Positions 1 to 7,349 are shown, counted from the stretch's first letter. The stretch is 7,422 nucleotides of DNA from Chitinophagales bacterium (GCA_026786335.1 JAJAYG010000231.1:1-7422); one strand, 5' to 3'. Numbers and translations are program-made. The notes: a model not told the origin generated them from the letters alone.

Positions 1-1382
1 GTCATTGGATTCGCTTGCATGTAATAGTAAAGCGAATTCCAGTCAACATCAGAACCAAACTTAATATCGAGGCCTCCCCAAAATGCCATCAAATCAATGT
101 CCTCTTCCTTTTGGTTGTAGTAATAATCGGTATAATCAACGTCATCAGCTTTTTCTCTAACTTCATATAGACCCCAATATGCTCCATTGATGTAAACAAT
201 CGCAGGTTCATAGGTACGCACATCAATATCAAGCTTATGGCGTAAGGAAAGTGTATGTATGTATGCATCACGCATATGAGCAGGGCCATCACCCCAGCTA
301 AAAGGGTAGTTATCAGAGGCTCCGGCTTTTATAATAATGTGATCGTATGAAGGTCGGTCTTTATCAGTAAATATTTTGTAAGGAATGGTATGAGCGTAAC
401 CATAATCATCTTCCATTTCAAAGTCAATTCCTTTTTGCGGATATGCCCATGAATCATTACCATGAGGATCAACTTTTCCCATTCCTTCACTTTGCTGCAC
501 ATGGTTCTTGTCGAAGAACTCAAAATATGAATCAATATCCCAAGTACCCCAACTATTAAACATGGCATCATAGTCATCACTGGAAAAAGACAGCACATAG
601 TAATGCGGATCATAAGTTACATTGATAAAATAGGTGTTTACTTCCTCAAAACTTCCAAGTAAATTAGGGAGTGAGCTAAATGCTTTTGCGCGAATAAGGG
701 TAGTGATTGAAACTGTGATCGGTATTGTATAAAGAGTTGACAAGGTTGTAGGAATTGAACCATCAGTAGTATAATAAATTTTTGCTGTGGCATCAACATC
801 AGTTAATGTTATAGTTTGAGCAGCGGTATAAAATCCTGCGGGAATATCAGCAACCGGTTTTGCAACATACTCTGAAAATGAAGCGCCATTTGAAGTACCC
901 GGAGTTGGAGATGTAAATACGCCCCAAGTTGAACCACCATTTGTTGTTCTGCCACGAGCATGATCTTTTAAAGTCAGCAACAATGAAACACTATCAACTA
1001 TTTGTGCAGAAGGATTGCTAAGCGCAAGCTTATCAAATTTTGTTTGTGTGAGTTTGAAACTTGTATGATAATTTGTTCCAATAACAGTATCCTTGTTAGA
1101 AGCCCAAATCTTTTTAAATCCATTAGCAGCAATGGTGCTTCCCGCAGGAAATTGCCATTTGGTAAGATCAGCATAATCATCTGTAAGATACCAGCCGGTT
1201 AAGTCAACCGATGCTCCGGTTGTATTGTAGAGTTCAATATAATCTTCATTTTTGCCAAAGTTATCGACTATAAGATTTCTGTTTGAAGCAGAATATTCAT
1301 TGATAACAACTTGTGAGAAAGATTTTTGAAATGAAAACAGCAAGATCAAGAATGCTACAACGAAGTGTAAATATTTTTGCAT
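1..1382 (-). CDS. Secreted lamin-tail / CotH-family protein (3' end outside window)
   Basis: The frame is open from ATG at 1382 to the window edge (460 codons, no stop). It starts with a signal peptide: a hydrophobic run at residues 7-18, with likely cleavage near S23-Q24 just before VVINEY. Residues ~25-170 resemble a lamin-tail domain: VVINEYSASN, then DYIELYN, LTGWYLTDD and a closing SPTPGTSN. Residues ~176-250 resemble the chitobiase/hexosaminidase C-terminal type of beta-sandwich (AKIYYTTDGSIPT, then LIRAKAF). From ~255 a CotH domain begins, with HGNDSWAYPQKGIDFEMED, then MRD around residue 371 and the hallmark NGAYWGLYEVREK at 399-411. In the family, CotH proteins are atypical, kinase-fold enzymes; spore-coat CotH phosphorylates coat proteins. 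Bacteroidota homologues are usually exported, often with a C-terminal sorting domain, which cannot be seen here. The substrate is unknown. The family call is strong; catalytic activity is not shown, because the later catalytic motifs lie beyond the edge. Confidence 0.88.
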   Translation of the reverse strand, partial: MQKYLHFVVAFLILLFSFQKSFSQVVINEYSASNRNLIVDNFGKNEDYIELYNTTGASVDLTGWYLTDDYADLTKWQFPAGSTIAANGFKKIWASNKDTVIGTNYHTSFKLTQTKFDKLALSNPSAQIVDSVSLLLTLKDHARGRTTNGGSTWGVFTSPTPGTSNGASFSEYVAKPVADIPAGFYTAAQTITLTDVDATAKIYYTTDGSIPTTLSTLYTIPITVSITTLIRAKAFSSLPNLLGSFEEVNTYFINVTYDPHYYVLSFSSDDYDAMFNSWGTWDIDSYFEFFDKNHVQQSEGMGKVDPHGNDSWAYPQKGIDFEMEDDYGYAHTIPYKIFTDKDRPSYDHIIIKAGASDNYPFSWGDGPAHMRDAYIHTLSLRHKLDIDVRTYEPAIVYINGAYWGLYEVREKADDVDYTDYYYNQKEEDIDLMAFWGGLDIKFGSDVDWNSLYYYMQANPM

Positions 1383-1571
1383 GTGTAAGAATTTAGAAAG
1401 GTATAAAATTAATGCATTTGAATGGTAAACAGAAGTAGATTAGACAAGATAAACACACCTGCTTACCTAATAATAAAAACCATTGTTCAATTCGCGCCAT
1501 TAAATCTATCAGGTTATTGAACCTTCAAAAACTTTCTTTGTTTATTTGGTGGCAATTAATTCAAAATTGTT
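1383..1571. promoter_or_regulatory. Divergent intergenic region between the CotH gene and msrA
   Basis: This gap should hold the promoters of both diverging genes. I found no clean Bacteroidota promoter (TTTG, about 19 bp, TAnnTTTG) on either strand. The nearest plus-strand approximation is the TTTATTTG at about 1540-1547, which lacks the conserved A at its second base. A short inverted repeat, AGGTT-ATTG-AACCT, lies at 1511-1524, about 47 bp before the msrA start. It could be a protein-binding site or chance. No Shine-Dalgarno motif precedes either start, as is usual in this phylum. Confidence 0.35.
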
Positions 1572-2144
1572 ATGGAAATGAATAATGAAAAAACAGCGAA
1601 TGCTTCGATACCCAAAATTGAAACAGCAACTTTTGGTGCAGGATGTTTCTGGTGTGTTGAAGCAATCTTTCAACAACTTAAAGGAGTTGTTAAAGTTGAA
1701 TCGGGGTATTCAGGTGGCAAGACTAAAAACCCTGCATACCGAGAAATATGTTCAGGTACTACCGGCCACGCGGAAGTAATTCAAATAACTTTTGATTCAT
1801 CCATCATCAGCTTCGAAGAATTACTCGAGGTTTTCTTTACCACCCACGATTCCACAACATTAAATCGCCAAGGTGCTGATTCAGGAACGCAGTACCGTTC
1901 AGTTATTTTTTATCACAGTGATGAGCAGAAAAAACAGGCAGAAGAATTTAAGAAGCAATTGAACGATCAAAAAACTTTTAAGAAAGAAGTAGTTACAGAG
2001 ATTTCCCCTTTCACAGTTTTTTATCTTGCTGAAGATTACCACCAGAATTATTTTAATGCAAATGGCGATGCACCTTATTGTCAATTTGTGATTGCTCCTA
2101 AGCTTGAAAAATTTCTAAGCAGAAATCATGAGAAAGCTAAGTGA
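1572..2144 (+). CDS. msrA: Peptide-methionine (S)-S-oxide reductase MsrA
   Basis: MsrA reduces the S epimer of methionine sulfoxide in proteins and free methionine, repairing oxidative damage, normally with thioredoxin as reductant. The 190-residue protein has the signature GCFWC at 24-28. Spacing from catalytic C25 matches the E. coli enzyme: Y56, E68, D103 and Y108 fall where E. coli has Y82, E94, D129 and Y134. The family blocks GTTGHAEV (62-69), GADSGTQYRSVIFY (101-114) and EDYHQNYF (154-161) are present. Cysteines at 28 and 170 are candidate resolving residues; the glycine-rich C-terminal tail with recycling cysteines of E. coli MsrA is absent. No signal peptide is seen, so it should be cytoplasmic. 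The start is ATG at 1572; a second in-frame ATG at 1578 is equally possible. No MsrB domain is fused and no msrB lies nearby. It stops 10 bp before the stop of the convergent DUF4407 gene. Confidence 0.96.
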   Translation: MEMNNEKTANASIPKIETATFGAGCFWCVEAIFQQLKGVVKVESGYSGGKTKNPAYREICSGTTGHAEVIQITFDSSIISFEELLEVFFTTHDSTTLNRQGADSGTQYRSVIFYHSDEQKKQAEEFKKQLNDQKTFKKEVVTEISPFTVFYLAEDYHQNYFNANGDAPYCQFVIAPKLEKFLSRNHEKAK

Positions 2145-2154
2145 TGTGGAGGAA

Positions 2155-3252
2155 TTAAATTGAAGTAACCCACGGCAATTTCTCAACTTTATTTCTAATG
2201 GTTGCTTCATTATCGATCAAATGCAATTGTGTTTCAACAGCAACATCATCTTCAATCAGGTTTAAGTAATCATCATAAGGCCCGCGCTTGGCCATTGCTT
2301 TCCACGATACTGCAAGCGTATCAATCAACACTAAAAAGATGATGAGAAAATATTTTACAGCCCGTGCATTGGAGTCTTTCATATTTTCCAATTGCACCAA
2401 TGCGTTTTCTCTTGCAATGTATCCATTGCTGTAAGCACTTTGGTATTTTGCTAATTCCAATTGTTTTAGGTTTTCTTCAGTTGCACGATTCACACTATCG
2501 CGCGCATAAAAATTATGCAGTTCAACTTGTGCTTGTGCAAGTTGCTGATTAATTGTTTCGGCTCTTTTTTTAAATCCGGGAATGCCTGATGTTGAACCGC
2601 AGTCGGTATTGATCTTTACATCGGTTTGCTCATAGATCAAAAGTTTGCGCAGGCATTTTACATAATCTTCCTGCGAAGCAATAGCATTTTTAAGTTTATC
2701 AGCATTCGCATCGTGCTCGGCACGAATTGTTTTTTCTGCAACAATTTTATTCGAACTCAAAATCTGTTCAATATCATTATGAAAATATAAGAGCACAAAG
2801 GGATGCGCAATTCCAACTCCGATAAATGCAGAGAGAATAAATCTGCTGATGAATGAAAATGAAATAAAGTCATGCTTGAGATTTTGCATTTCAAGTTGCC
2901 TTTTTGTTTTGCCGGGCAATCTTAGGTCGTTTGCTTTTCTAAAGGAAGAAACCAAAAATCGATCGGCAAAAAATATAATTGCAGCCCACGTTAAACCTGC
3001 TGGTAAATAGAAGTACCAATAAGGTGTTACGTTACTTAAAGCATAAGTCATTGTAAATGCTGCAAGCACGGCAGGTATTAAAACCAAAGAACCATAACCT
3101 GCGTGTTTAATGTGTTCTGATCGCGGGCAGCGTTCAATTATTTCGGGGTTCGAACCTGAGCACCATAGGAGGAATTCAAATGCTTTTTGTTTCACAGAGA
3201 TTTGTTTTTGAATGAAGAAATAAAACTTTACTAAGGCGATCAACGATTGCAC
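2155..3252 (-). CDS. DUF4407 domain-containing membrane protein
   Basis: This 365-residue protein matches the DUF4407 pattern, a family of unknown function. Near the N-terminus is WCSGSNPEIIERCPRSEHIKHAG (written here only as a family landmark, residues ~30-52). Helices follow at ~54-73, ~79-101 (ending in DRFLVSS) and ~129-157 (with SRFILSAFIGVGIAHPF). Residues ~160-296 form a charged, probably helical and coiled-coil loop. It holds C200 and C218 and a CGSTSGIPG segment, a spot where the family commonly has a Cys/Gly-rich turn. A fourth helix at ~299-317 precedes KRGPYDDYL and an acidic tail. The start is GTG at 3252, immediately preceded by an in-frame TAA. The first in-frame ATG is at codon 68, inside the first helix, so a non-ATG start is required: GTG-1, TTG-4 or GTG-20. 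The gene lies 132 bp downstream of the kinase in the same direction. Function is unknown; I would not go beyond the family name. Confidence 0.88.
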   Translation of the reverse strand: MQSLIALVKFYFFIQKQISVKQKAFEFLLWCSGSNPEIIERCPRSEHIKHAGYGSLVLIPAVLAAFTMTYALSNVTPYWYFYLPAGLTWAAIIFFADRFLVSSFRKANDLRLPGKTKRQLEMQNLKHDFISFSFISRFILSAFIGVGIAHPFVLLYFHNDIEQILSSNKIVAEKTIRAEHDANADKLKNAIASQEDYVKCLRKLLIYEQTDVKINTDCGSTSGIPGFKKRAETINQQLAQAQVELHNFYARDSVNRATEENLKQLELAKYQSAYSNGYIARENALVQLENMKDSNARAVKYFLIIFLVLIDTLAVSWKAMAKRGPYDDYLNLIEDDVAVETQLHLIDNEATIRNKVEKLPWVTSI

Positions 3253-3384
3253 TTAGTTACTGCAATTGAAAAATTAATTCTTGGGAAGGAATTATGCTGC
3301 AATAAAAAATTCTGTTGTGTTGCTTTAACGGAGGGAAGGAAAAACTATTGTATCGGCAACTTTCTTCTGCAAAGAAAAACTAAT
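3253..3384. other. Intergenic gap between the kinase and DUF4407 genes
   Basis: The 132-bp gap carries no ORF and no clear terminator. The octamer GGGAAGGA occurs twice on the plus strand, near 3283-3290 and 3333-3340. On the minus strand, shortly after the kinase stop, there is an AT-rich TTTCTT-TGCAG-AAGAAA dyad, which is not GC-rich enough to call as a terminator. I found no TAnnTTTG promoter, so it is unclear whether the DUF4407 gene is read from the kinase transcript or has its own promoter. Confidence 0.3.
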
Positions 3385-4548
3385 TTATGAATTCAAAACA
3401 ATTCTGAAAGTGGTTCCTTTACCGATCGCTGATTCTTTTACAAATATTTTTCCTTTATGAAATTCATTGATGATTCTTTTTGCAAGTGAAAGGCCTAAGC
3501 CCCAGCCACGTTTTTTGGTTGAATAGCCGGGTCTAAAAATCGCATTGAATTTTCCGGCAGCAATACCTTTCCCCGAATCTTTTATTTCAACAATGGCTTT
3601 GCTTCCTTGCTTTGAAAGAGAGATCTCAATTGATCCTTCGCCACCAATTGCATCGAGCGCATTCTTTAAAAGATTTTCAATCACCCAATCAAATAGCGGA
3701 GGACTAATCAGTGCGTTCACAGTTTCATCATTGAATGATTTAACTTCAAAAAAAACTTTGCCTGATGCGCGGCGCTTGATGTAGTCAACATTTTTATTGA
3801 TCTGTTCGTTAAGATTTGTAACAATCATTTCGGGAACCGAACCAATTTTTGAAAAACGTTCTGCAATTAATTCAAGCCGCTCAATGTCTTTCTCTACATC
3901 GGGCAATACCGCAGCAATTGCAGTTTCATCCGGTTGTAGTTTCATGTAATCAACCCAGCCGCTTAAAGCAGAAATAGGAGTGCCGAGTTGATGAGCTGTT
4001 TCTTTTGCCATGCCCGCCCACACGCGATTTTGTTCTGCTCTTCTTGCAGTACTAAAAGTGATGTATGCAACACCAATAAAAAGTAAAATAATTGCAAACT
4101 GAATAAAAGGAAAGTAACGTAATTCCTTTAGCAAAACGGAATCGCCATAGTACATGTATTGATGCACACCTTGTGTGTATTGAATATCAATTGGATCACG
4201 TTGCGATTTCATTTCAGCAAGCTGGCCATTGAGGTAAGATTCGTTTTTTGCAATCTTTATTGAATCGAAATTTTTAGAAAGAAGAATTGCATCAGTTGAA
4301 TCAGCAAGAATGAGAGGAACAGTTTTGTTGCTCTCAATAATGTGAAACATAAAACTCAGGTCTTCGCTTCCGGTTGAATTAGTAAGTCGTTTGTAGGTAT
4401 CTGCAATCAGTTCCATTTTCAGTTTCTCCTGATCAGAAAGTTTGCTCGCCAGATAATCAGTGTAGAGAATACTGGTGATTATTATAAGCAGCAGCACAAA
4501 CAGCAGAATTAGTTTGTAGGTGTTTTTTTGTTCGTAGATACTAATCAC
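3385..4548 (-). CDS. Membrane sensor histidine kinase
   Basis: This 387-residue protein autophosphorylates on a histidine in response to a signal and passes the phosphate to a response regulator; none lies in the window. Helices at ~12-31 and ~146-165 flank an extracytoplasmic sensor region of about 110 residues with no domain I recognise. No HAMP linker is evident: the second helix leads almost directly into the phosphoacceptor box KETAHQLGTPISAL, with H186. The catalytic domain has the N box ENLLKNALDAIGG (N292 and N296), the G1 box DSGKGI (D324, G326, G328), an F box around FRPGYSTKKRG, and the G2 box GWGLGLSLAKRI (G348, G350, G352). All ATP-binding motifs are intact. The start is GTG at 4548; upstream the frame is closed by TAA at 4579-4581 with no ATG between, and the next ATG (codon 45) would remove the first helix. 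It follows the AsmA locus by 50 bp and may share its transcript. The 'AHQLGTP' H-box type is familiar in Bacteroidota. Confidence 0.94.
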   Translation of the reverse strand: MISIYEQKNTYKLILLFVLLLIIITSILYTDYLASKLSDQEKLKMELIADTYKRLTNSTGSEDLSFMFHIIESNKTVPLILADSTDAILLSKNFDSIKIAKNESYLNGQLAEMKSQRDPIDIQYTQGVHQYMYYGDSVLLKELRYFPFIQFAIILLFIGVAYITFSTARRAEQNRVWAGMAKETAHQLGTPISALSGWVDYMKLQPDETAIAAVLPDVEKDIERLELIAERFSKIGSVPEMIVTNLNEQINKNVDYIKRRASGKVFFEVKSFNDETVNALISPPLFDWVIENLLKNALDAIGGEGSIEISLSKQGSKAIVEIKDSGKGIAAGKFNAIFRPGYSTKKRGWGLGLSLAKRIINEFHKGKIFVKESAIGKGTTFRIVLNS

Positions 4549-4598
4549 TTTATAAATGTGGAATTGAATTAAAAATATTTAAGAAATAATTATTGTGG

Positions 4599-6917
4599 TT
4601 ATTCATTTTCATTATTTGTTGAGTCACCTTCAAACTGAAAAAACTGAATTTGATTCTGGTCACTTGCTTCTTTTTCTTCCTGCTGTTGAATCGATTCCTG
4701 CTTTTTAAATTCTTTTTTTAAGGTTTCTTTAAGTGTCGTTTTTTCAATTGCAAGATCGGCATTAATCTTTTGTTTTACCGATTGCTTATCGTATTTGATT
4801 ACAGGGTTAGATGCATCTCCCTTCATGGTCAAAAACAAATTAAGAAAACCTTCTGTGGATTGTTCGGTAACGCCGGGATCAAAACTTGTTTTCCGAAATT
4901 TATCTGTGAGCAAACGCAATAAATTTAATTGCACTTTGTAATCAATGATGTTGTTAAACCCGTGAGTGCCGCTCAAAGTTAAATTCATTGCATTGGTAAA
5001 AATTTGCATCGAAGGAATGATCACTTGCTGGTGCGTAACCTCTAATTGATTTTGCATTTTAGAAAAGCGGATGTCTTTTAATTCATTCACCTTAATAAAT
5101 TTTGAGAGTGCAAGCATGGGTTCAAAATTATTCAATTCCCCGTCTTCAATGGTGATGTCGGCAATGGCATGCAATTTTTCTTTATTTAATTTTTTATCAT
5201 CCCATATTGATTGCAATGAAATGGAGGCGGTCAAATTTCCGCTCAATATTTTATCAGTGATCATTTGTTGCCCAAAGTTATTGAACTCAAAAAATAATTG
5301 AGAAATATTAAGCTGGTTAAGATTTGCAACCAACTCCAATTTGCTATTCGAAGGGGATTCAATATTCAATTTGCCGTTGGCAGTTATGGTTCCGCCTTCC
5401 GCCTTCATACTCAAATCATTAAAATAAATCTGATTAAGTATAAAAATTATTTTGCCATGAATGCTGCTCGCTTTAAATCTATCATAACTGAAGTCACCAA
5501 TTGTTCCTTCAACAGTTCCCACAAGCAGATAAAACATTTGCGGAATTGAATAATCGCCGGCAGCAGAATTTTGTTTGGGGTTATTTTTGTTATCCGAATT
5601 GTTTCCAACCAAATCTTCCCAATGGAAAACATCAGAGGTGAGTTTTACATTAAGCCCTATCTTTTGAAGTTTCTTTGTTGAATCCAGCGAAGAAAAAAGG
5701 AAAGGAATCACATTGGTTGTGGTTCCACTAAAACTTAAATCACTTTTGCCTGCAGTGAAAGAACACGTTTGAAATGAAATACTGTTGCCATCTATTGCGA
5801 ATGAGCCGTTTAGTTTTTCATATTTCGCCTGCATGGTTTCAATTGCAATATTCTGCAAATCGAATTTTCCTCCTGCATTCAAATTCCCTTTTGATGATGA
5901 AGCGATTATTTGACTCACACTGCCATGGTAGTAGCAATTATGAAATTCAACAGCGCCATAAATATTTTTTATTTCATTCGATTTGATGAAAGGAAAAAGT
6001 TTTTCGAGATCAATTTTTCCATCCACAGAAAAGTCAATAAAAGGAGCATTAAAATTTTTTATCAAAAGACTGCCTCTAATATTTTGTTCGGCAATGGTTG
6101 CAGAAAAAGTTTTAAAATCAATTTGTGATGTTGAAGCATTTTGGTTTTTCCCGTTTGTAAAATTGGCTGTAAGGTTAATTTTCTCAATCGCACCATTTGT
6201 TCCTTTACTGCGAATGCTACCATCCTGTAATTGAAATTCAGCAGTAATGATCGGATCGGCTGTTGCAGATTTTACACCATCGATTTTTATCTGCATGGTA
6301 ATATTTCCTGAGGCCGAATAGGTTGCTATTTGTTTTTTGAACTGATCGGGCAGCAACTCAATTATATCTTCTAATTGTAAAGATGCGGAAGCAAATTCAA
6401 GATGGTATTGTTTGTTTTCATGTAGGGGAGAAATACTTCCTTTCAATTGAAATTGATTTCCTTCAATGGCAATGGTAGTTTTCTGAAAATTGTAAATTTT
6501 CTTTTGCAAATCACAATCAATGCTGCCATTGATTTCTATTTTCTTATTGGGAAAATAGGTACTGCTTTCACTTTTTATAAAATCTGAAATCATATCTGAT
6601 TTCAATTGCAGTGTAAATCTTTGTGAGCTAAAATCGCCGCTTATTGTTGCAAGCTTTGTTTGAAATGAAGAATGCTGTTGCTGTTGTTCATCAATATAAC
6701 TCAGCTTAAAGTTTTTGAATGCTGCTTCAGTAATTTTCATATTAAAATTTGAAGATGAAGCAGTATCGCTTTTGAAAATTAAATAGTTCGCATTGCTTGC
6801 CGCATCAACTTTAATGTTGGCCATTCCATCTTCTGCAGTGATCTTTTCAATTGTATAATTCTTGTGAAGCATGTGCCAGATGTTAAAGAGCAGCGAAATT
6901 TTTTTTGTTTCCAACAA
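4599..6917 (-). CDS. C-terminal body of the AsmA-family protein
   Basis: The long 3' piece has 772 codons if started at TTG 6917; the first ATG is at 6872. It opens with LETKKISLLFNIWHMLHKNY, a typical continuation of the AsmA N-terminal region. The middle is a long series of amphipathic beta-strand-like stretches (KLDLQN, GKLNIESP, GNITMQIKIDG types), as expected for the repeating beta-groove of AsmA-like proteins. From residue ~558 comes the AsmA C-terminal conserved region: LTASISLQSIWDD, IEDGELNNFEPMLALSKFI, VIIPSMQIFTNAMNLTLSGT and a closing MKGDASNPVIKYD. The last ~70 residues are charged and glutamine-rich, probably flexible. The piece has no signal peptide or anchor of its own, so if translated alone it would stay in the cytoplasm. 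Its stop lies 50 bp before the kinase start. Family call is strong; independent translation is doubtful. Confidence 0.82.
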   Translation of the reverse strand: MLETKKISLLFNIWHMLHKNYTIEKITAEDGMANIKVDAASNANYLIFKSDTASSSNFNMKITEAAFKNFKLSYIDEQQQQHSSFQTKLATISGDFSSQRFTLQLKSDMISDFIKSESSTYFPNKKIEINGSIDCDLQKKIYNFQKTTIAIEGNQFQLKGSISPLHENKQYHLEFASASLQLEDIIELLPDQFKKQIATYSASGNITMQIKIDGVKSATADPIITAEFQLQDGSIRSKGTNGAIEKINLTANFTNGKNQNASTSQIDFKTFSATIAEQNIRGSLLIKNFNAPFIDFSVDGKIDLEKLFPFIKSNEIKNIYGAVEFHNCYYHGSVSQIIASSSKGNLNAGGKFDLQNIAIETMQAKYEKLNGSFAIDGNSISFQTCSFTAGKSDLSFSGTTTNVIPFLFSSLDSTKKLQKIGLNVKLTSDVFHWEDLVGNNSDNKNNPKQNSAAGDYSIPQMFYLLVGTVEGTIGDFSYDRFKASSIHGKIIFILNQIYFNDLSMKAEGGTITANGKLNIESPSNSKLELVANLNQLNISQLFFEFNNFGQQMITDKILSGNLTASISLQSIWDDKKLNKEKLHAIADITIEDGELNNFEPMLALSKFIKVNELKDIRFSKMQNQLEVTHQQVIIPSMQIFTNAMNLTLSGTHGFNNIIDYKVQLNLLRLLTDKFRKTSFDPGVTEQSTEGFLNLFLTMKGDASNPVIKYDKQSVKQKINADLAIEKTTLKETLKKEFKKQESIQQQEEKEASDQNQIQFFQFEGDSTNNENE

Positions 6918-6935
6918 ATTATTCTTCTCATGCAG

Positions 6936-7181
6936 CTATTCTTTGATCACCACATCGTTAAAAGTAATAGAGGCCGAAGGGAAATGATTGAACAATGAAA
7001 AAGTGATTGCGCCATTCACTTTAACTTCAGTTGCAAGTTGTTTGTTGAGTTGCGAAATAACAAATGCTTTTATATCGCCGCTAAAAACCAAAGTGATAAC
7101 TTCGAGTGTTATGAATAGCAGCAGCAGAAATGTTGCTATTCCAATCCCAATCCTTAATAAGATTTTTTTTGCTGACATCAT
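6936..7181 (-). CDS. N-terminal fragment of the AsmA-family protein
   Basis: This is the 81-residue 5' piece of the split AsmA gene. It begins with ATG-ATG (7181 and 7178); either may be used, and no Shine-Dalgarno motif is seen. A single membrane anchor spans ~8-33 (ILLRIGIGIATFLLLLFITL), preceded by a lysine pair, giving an N-in topology with the rest in the periplasm. Residues ~39-81 hold the start of the AsmA domain: IKAFVISQLNKQL, then the family-typical FPSASITFNDVVIKE, directly followed by TAG. Alone, it would be a membrane stub with about 45 periplasmic residues and is unlikely to do the family's job. Confidence 0.7.
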   Translation of the reverse strand: MMSAKKILLRIGIGIATFLLLLFITLEVITLVFSGDIKAFVISQLNKQLATEVKVNGAITFSLFNHFPSASITFNDVVIKE

Positions 7182-7197
7182 TTATTTGGGTGATAAA

Positions 7198-7271
7198 TTT
7201 CCCGCTCATCACGCAGAAACTCACAGAGCCGGCAAATTAACTCTGCGGATATCTGCGTGATCAGCGGGAAA
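7198..7271. repeat. Long imperfect palindrome (REP-like intergenic element)
   Basis: The outer arms TTTCCCGCTCATCACGCAG (7198-7216) and CTGCGTGATCAGCGGGAAA (7253-7271) pair at 18 of 19 positions; the exception is C7207 opposite C7262. The pairing resumes further in (7219-7228 with 7241-7250) with two mismatches and one G-T pair, leaving a 12-base loop at 7229-7240. The element is visibly richer in G and C than its surroundings. It lies 16 bp upstream of the AsmA start codon. From memory it resembles dispersed palindromes containing 'atCAGCGGGAAA' seen between genes in Bacteroidota genomes; I could not confirm this. No T-tract follows on either strand, so it does not look like a simple terminator. 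Confidence 0.8.
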
Positions 7272-7280
7272 CATTGACTT

Positions 7281-7288
7281 CAAAAATA
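7281..7288 (-). promoter_or_regulatory. Possible -7 box for the AsmA locus
   Basis: Read on the minus strand this is TATTTTTG, an exact match to the Bacteroidota -7 element TAnnTTTG. There is no TTTG at the expected -33 position (the corresponding bases are CTTA), so only half of the promoter is supported. If real, transcription would begin near 7275, giving a leader of about 95 bases that contains the whole 7198-7271 hairpin. Confidence 0.3.
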
Positions 7289-7349
7289 AAGTAGAGTAGA
7301 GCCAGCGTAAGTTTGATATACTAACAATGAAAAGAGAAAGTGTATTCTC

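Larger units (their letters stand above)
4599..7181 (-). pseudogene. AsmA-family gene interrupted by an in-frame TAG
   Basis: The reading frame from ATG 7181 to TAA 4599 is one continuous frame of 860 codons before the final stop, broken only by TAG at codon 82 (6936-6938). The flanking text, FNDVVIKE then LHEKNNLLETKKISLLF, reads as an unbroken AsmA N-terminal region with no missing or extra residues, so a substitution rather than an indel is indicated. A serine codon TCG changed to TAG would fit (KES is common at this point in relatives, from memory), but CAG, TAC, TAT, GAG, AAG, TGG or TTG are also one step away. The remaining 778 codons stay open, which points to a recent mutation, a sequencing error or stop readthrough rather than an old decayed gene. 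If functional, the product would be an inner-membrane-anchored envelope protein of the AsmA type, a group linked to outer-membrane assembly and lipid transport. Confidence 0.75.

Noticed and set aside
89..613. Open frames on the minus strand inside the CotH gene (89-292 and 329-613)
   Set aside because: They overlap the well-supported CotH frame, and their translations are low-complexity (rich in Met, Ile, Leu) without any family motif.
1511..1524. AGGTT-ATTG-AACCT inverted repeat upstream of msrA as an operator
   Set aside because: Five-base arms are easily found by chance and no matching regulator or second copy is present; kept only as a note in the intergenic entry.
2145..2154. Shared terminator between convergent msrA and the DUF4407 gene
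   Set aside because: The 10-bp gap and its flanks contain no convincing stem with a T-tract.
5071..6234. Several plus-strand open frames opposite the AsmA gene
   Set aside because: They lie antisense to a long family-matching frame and show no recognisable domains; they look like chance frames in AT-rich DNA.
6988..7260. Plus-strand 90-codon frame across the AsmA 5' end and the palindrome
   Set aside because: It is antisense to the AsmA membrane anchor and runs into the inverted repeat; its C-terminal part is only translated repeat sequence.
7198..7271. Palindrome as CRISPR repeat, attachment site or insertion-sequence end
   Set aside because: There is only one copy, no spacer pattern, no transposase or integrase nearby and no visible target duplication.
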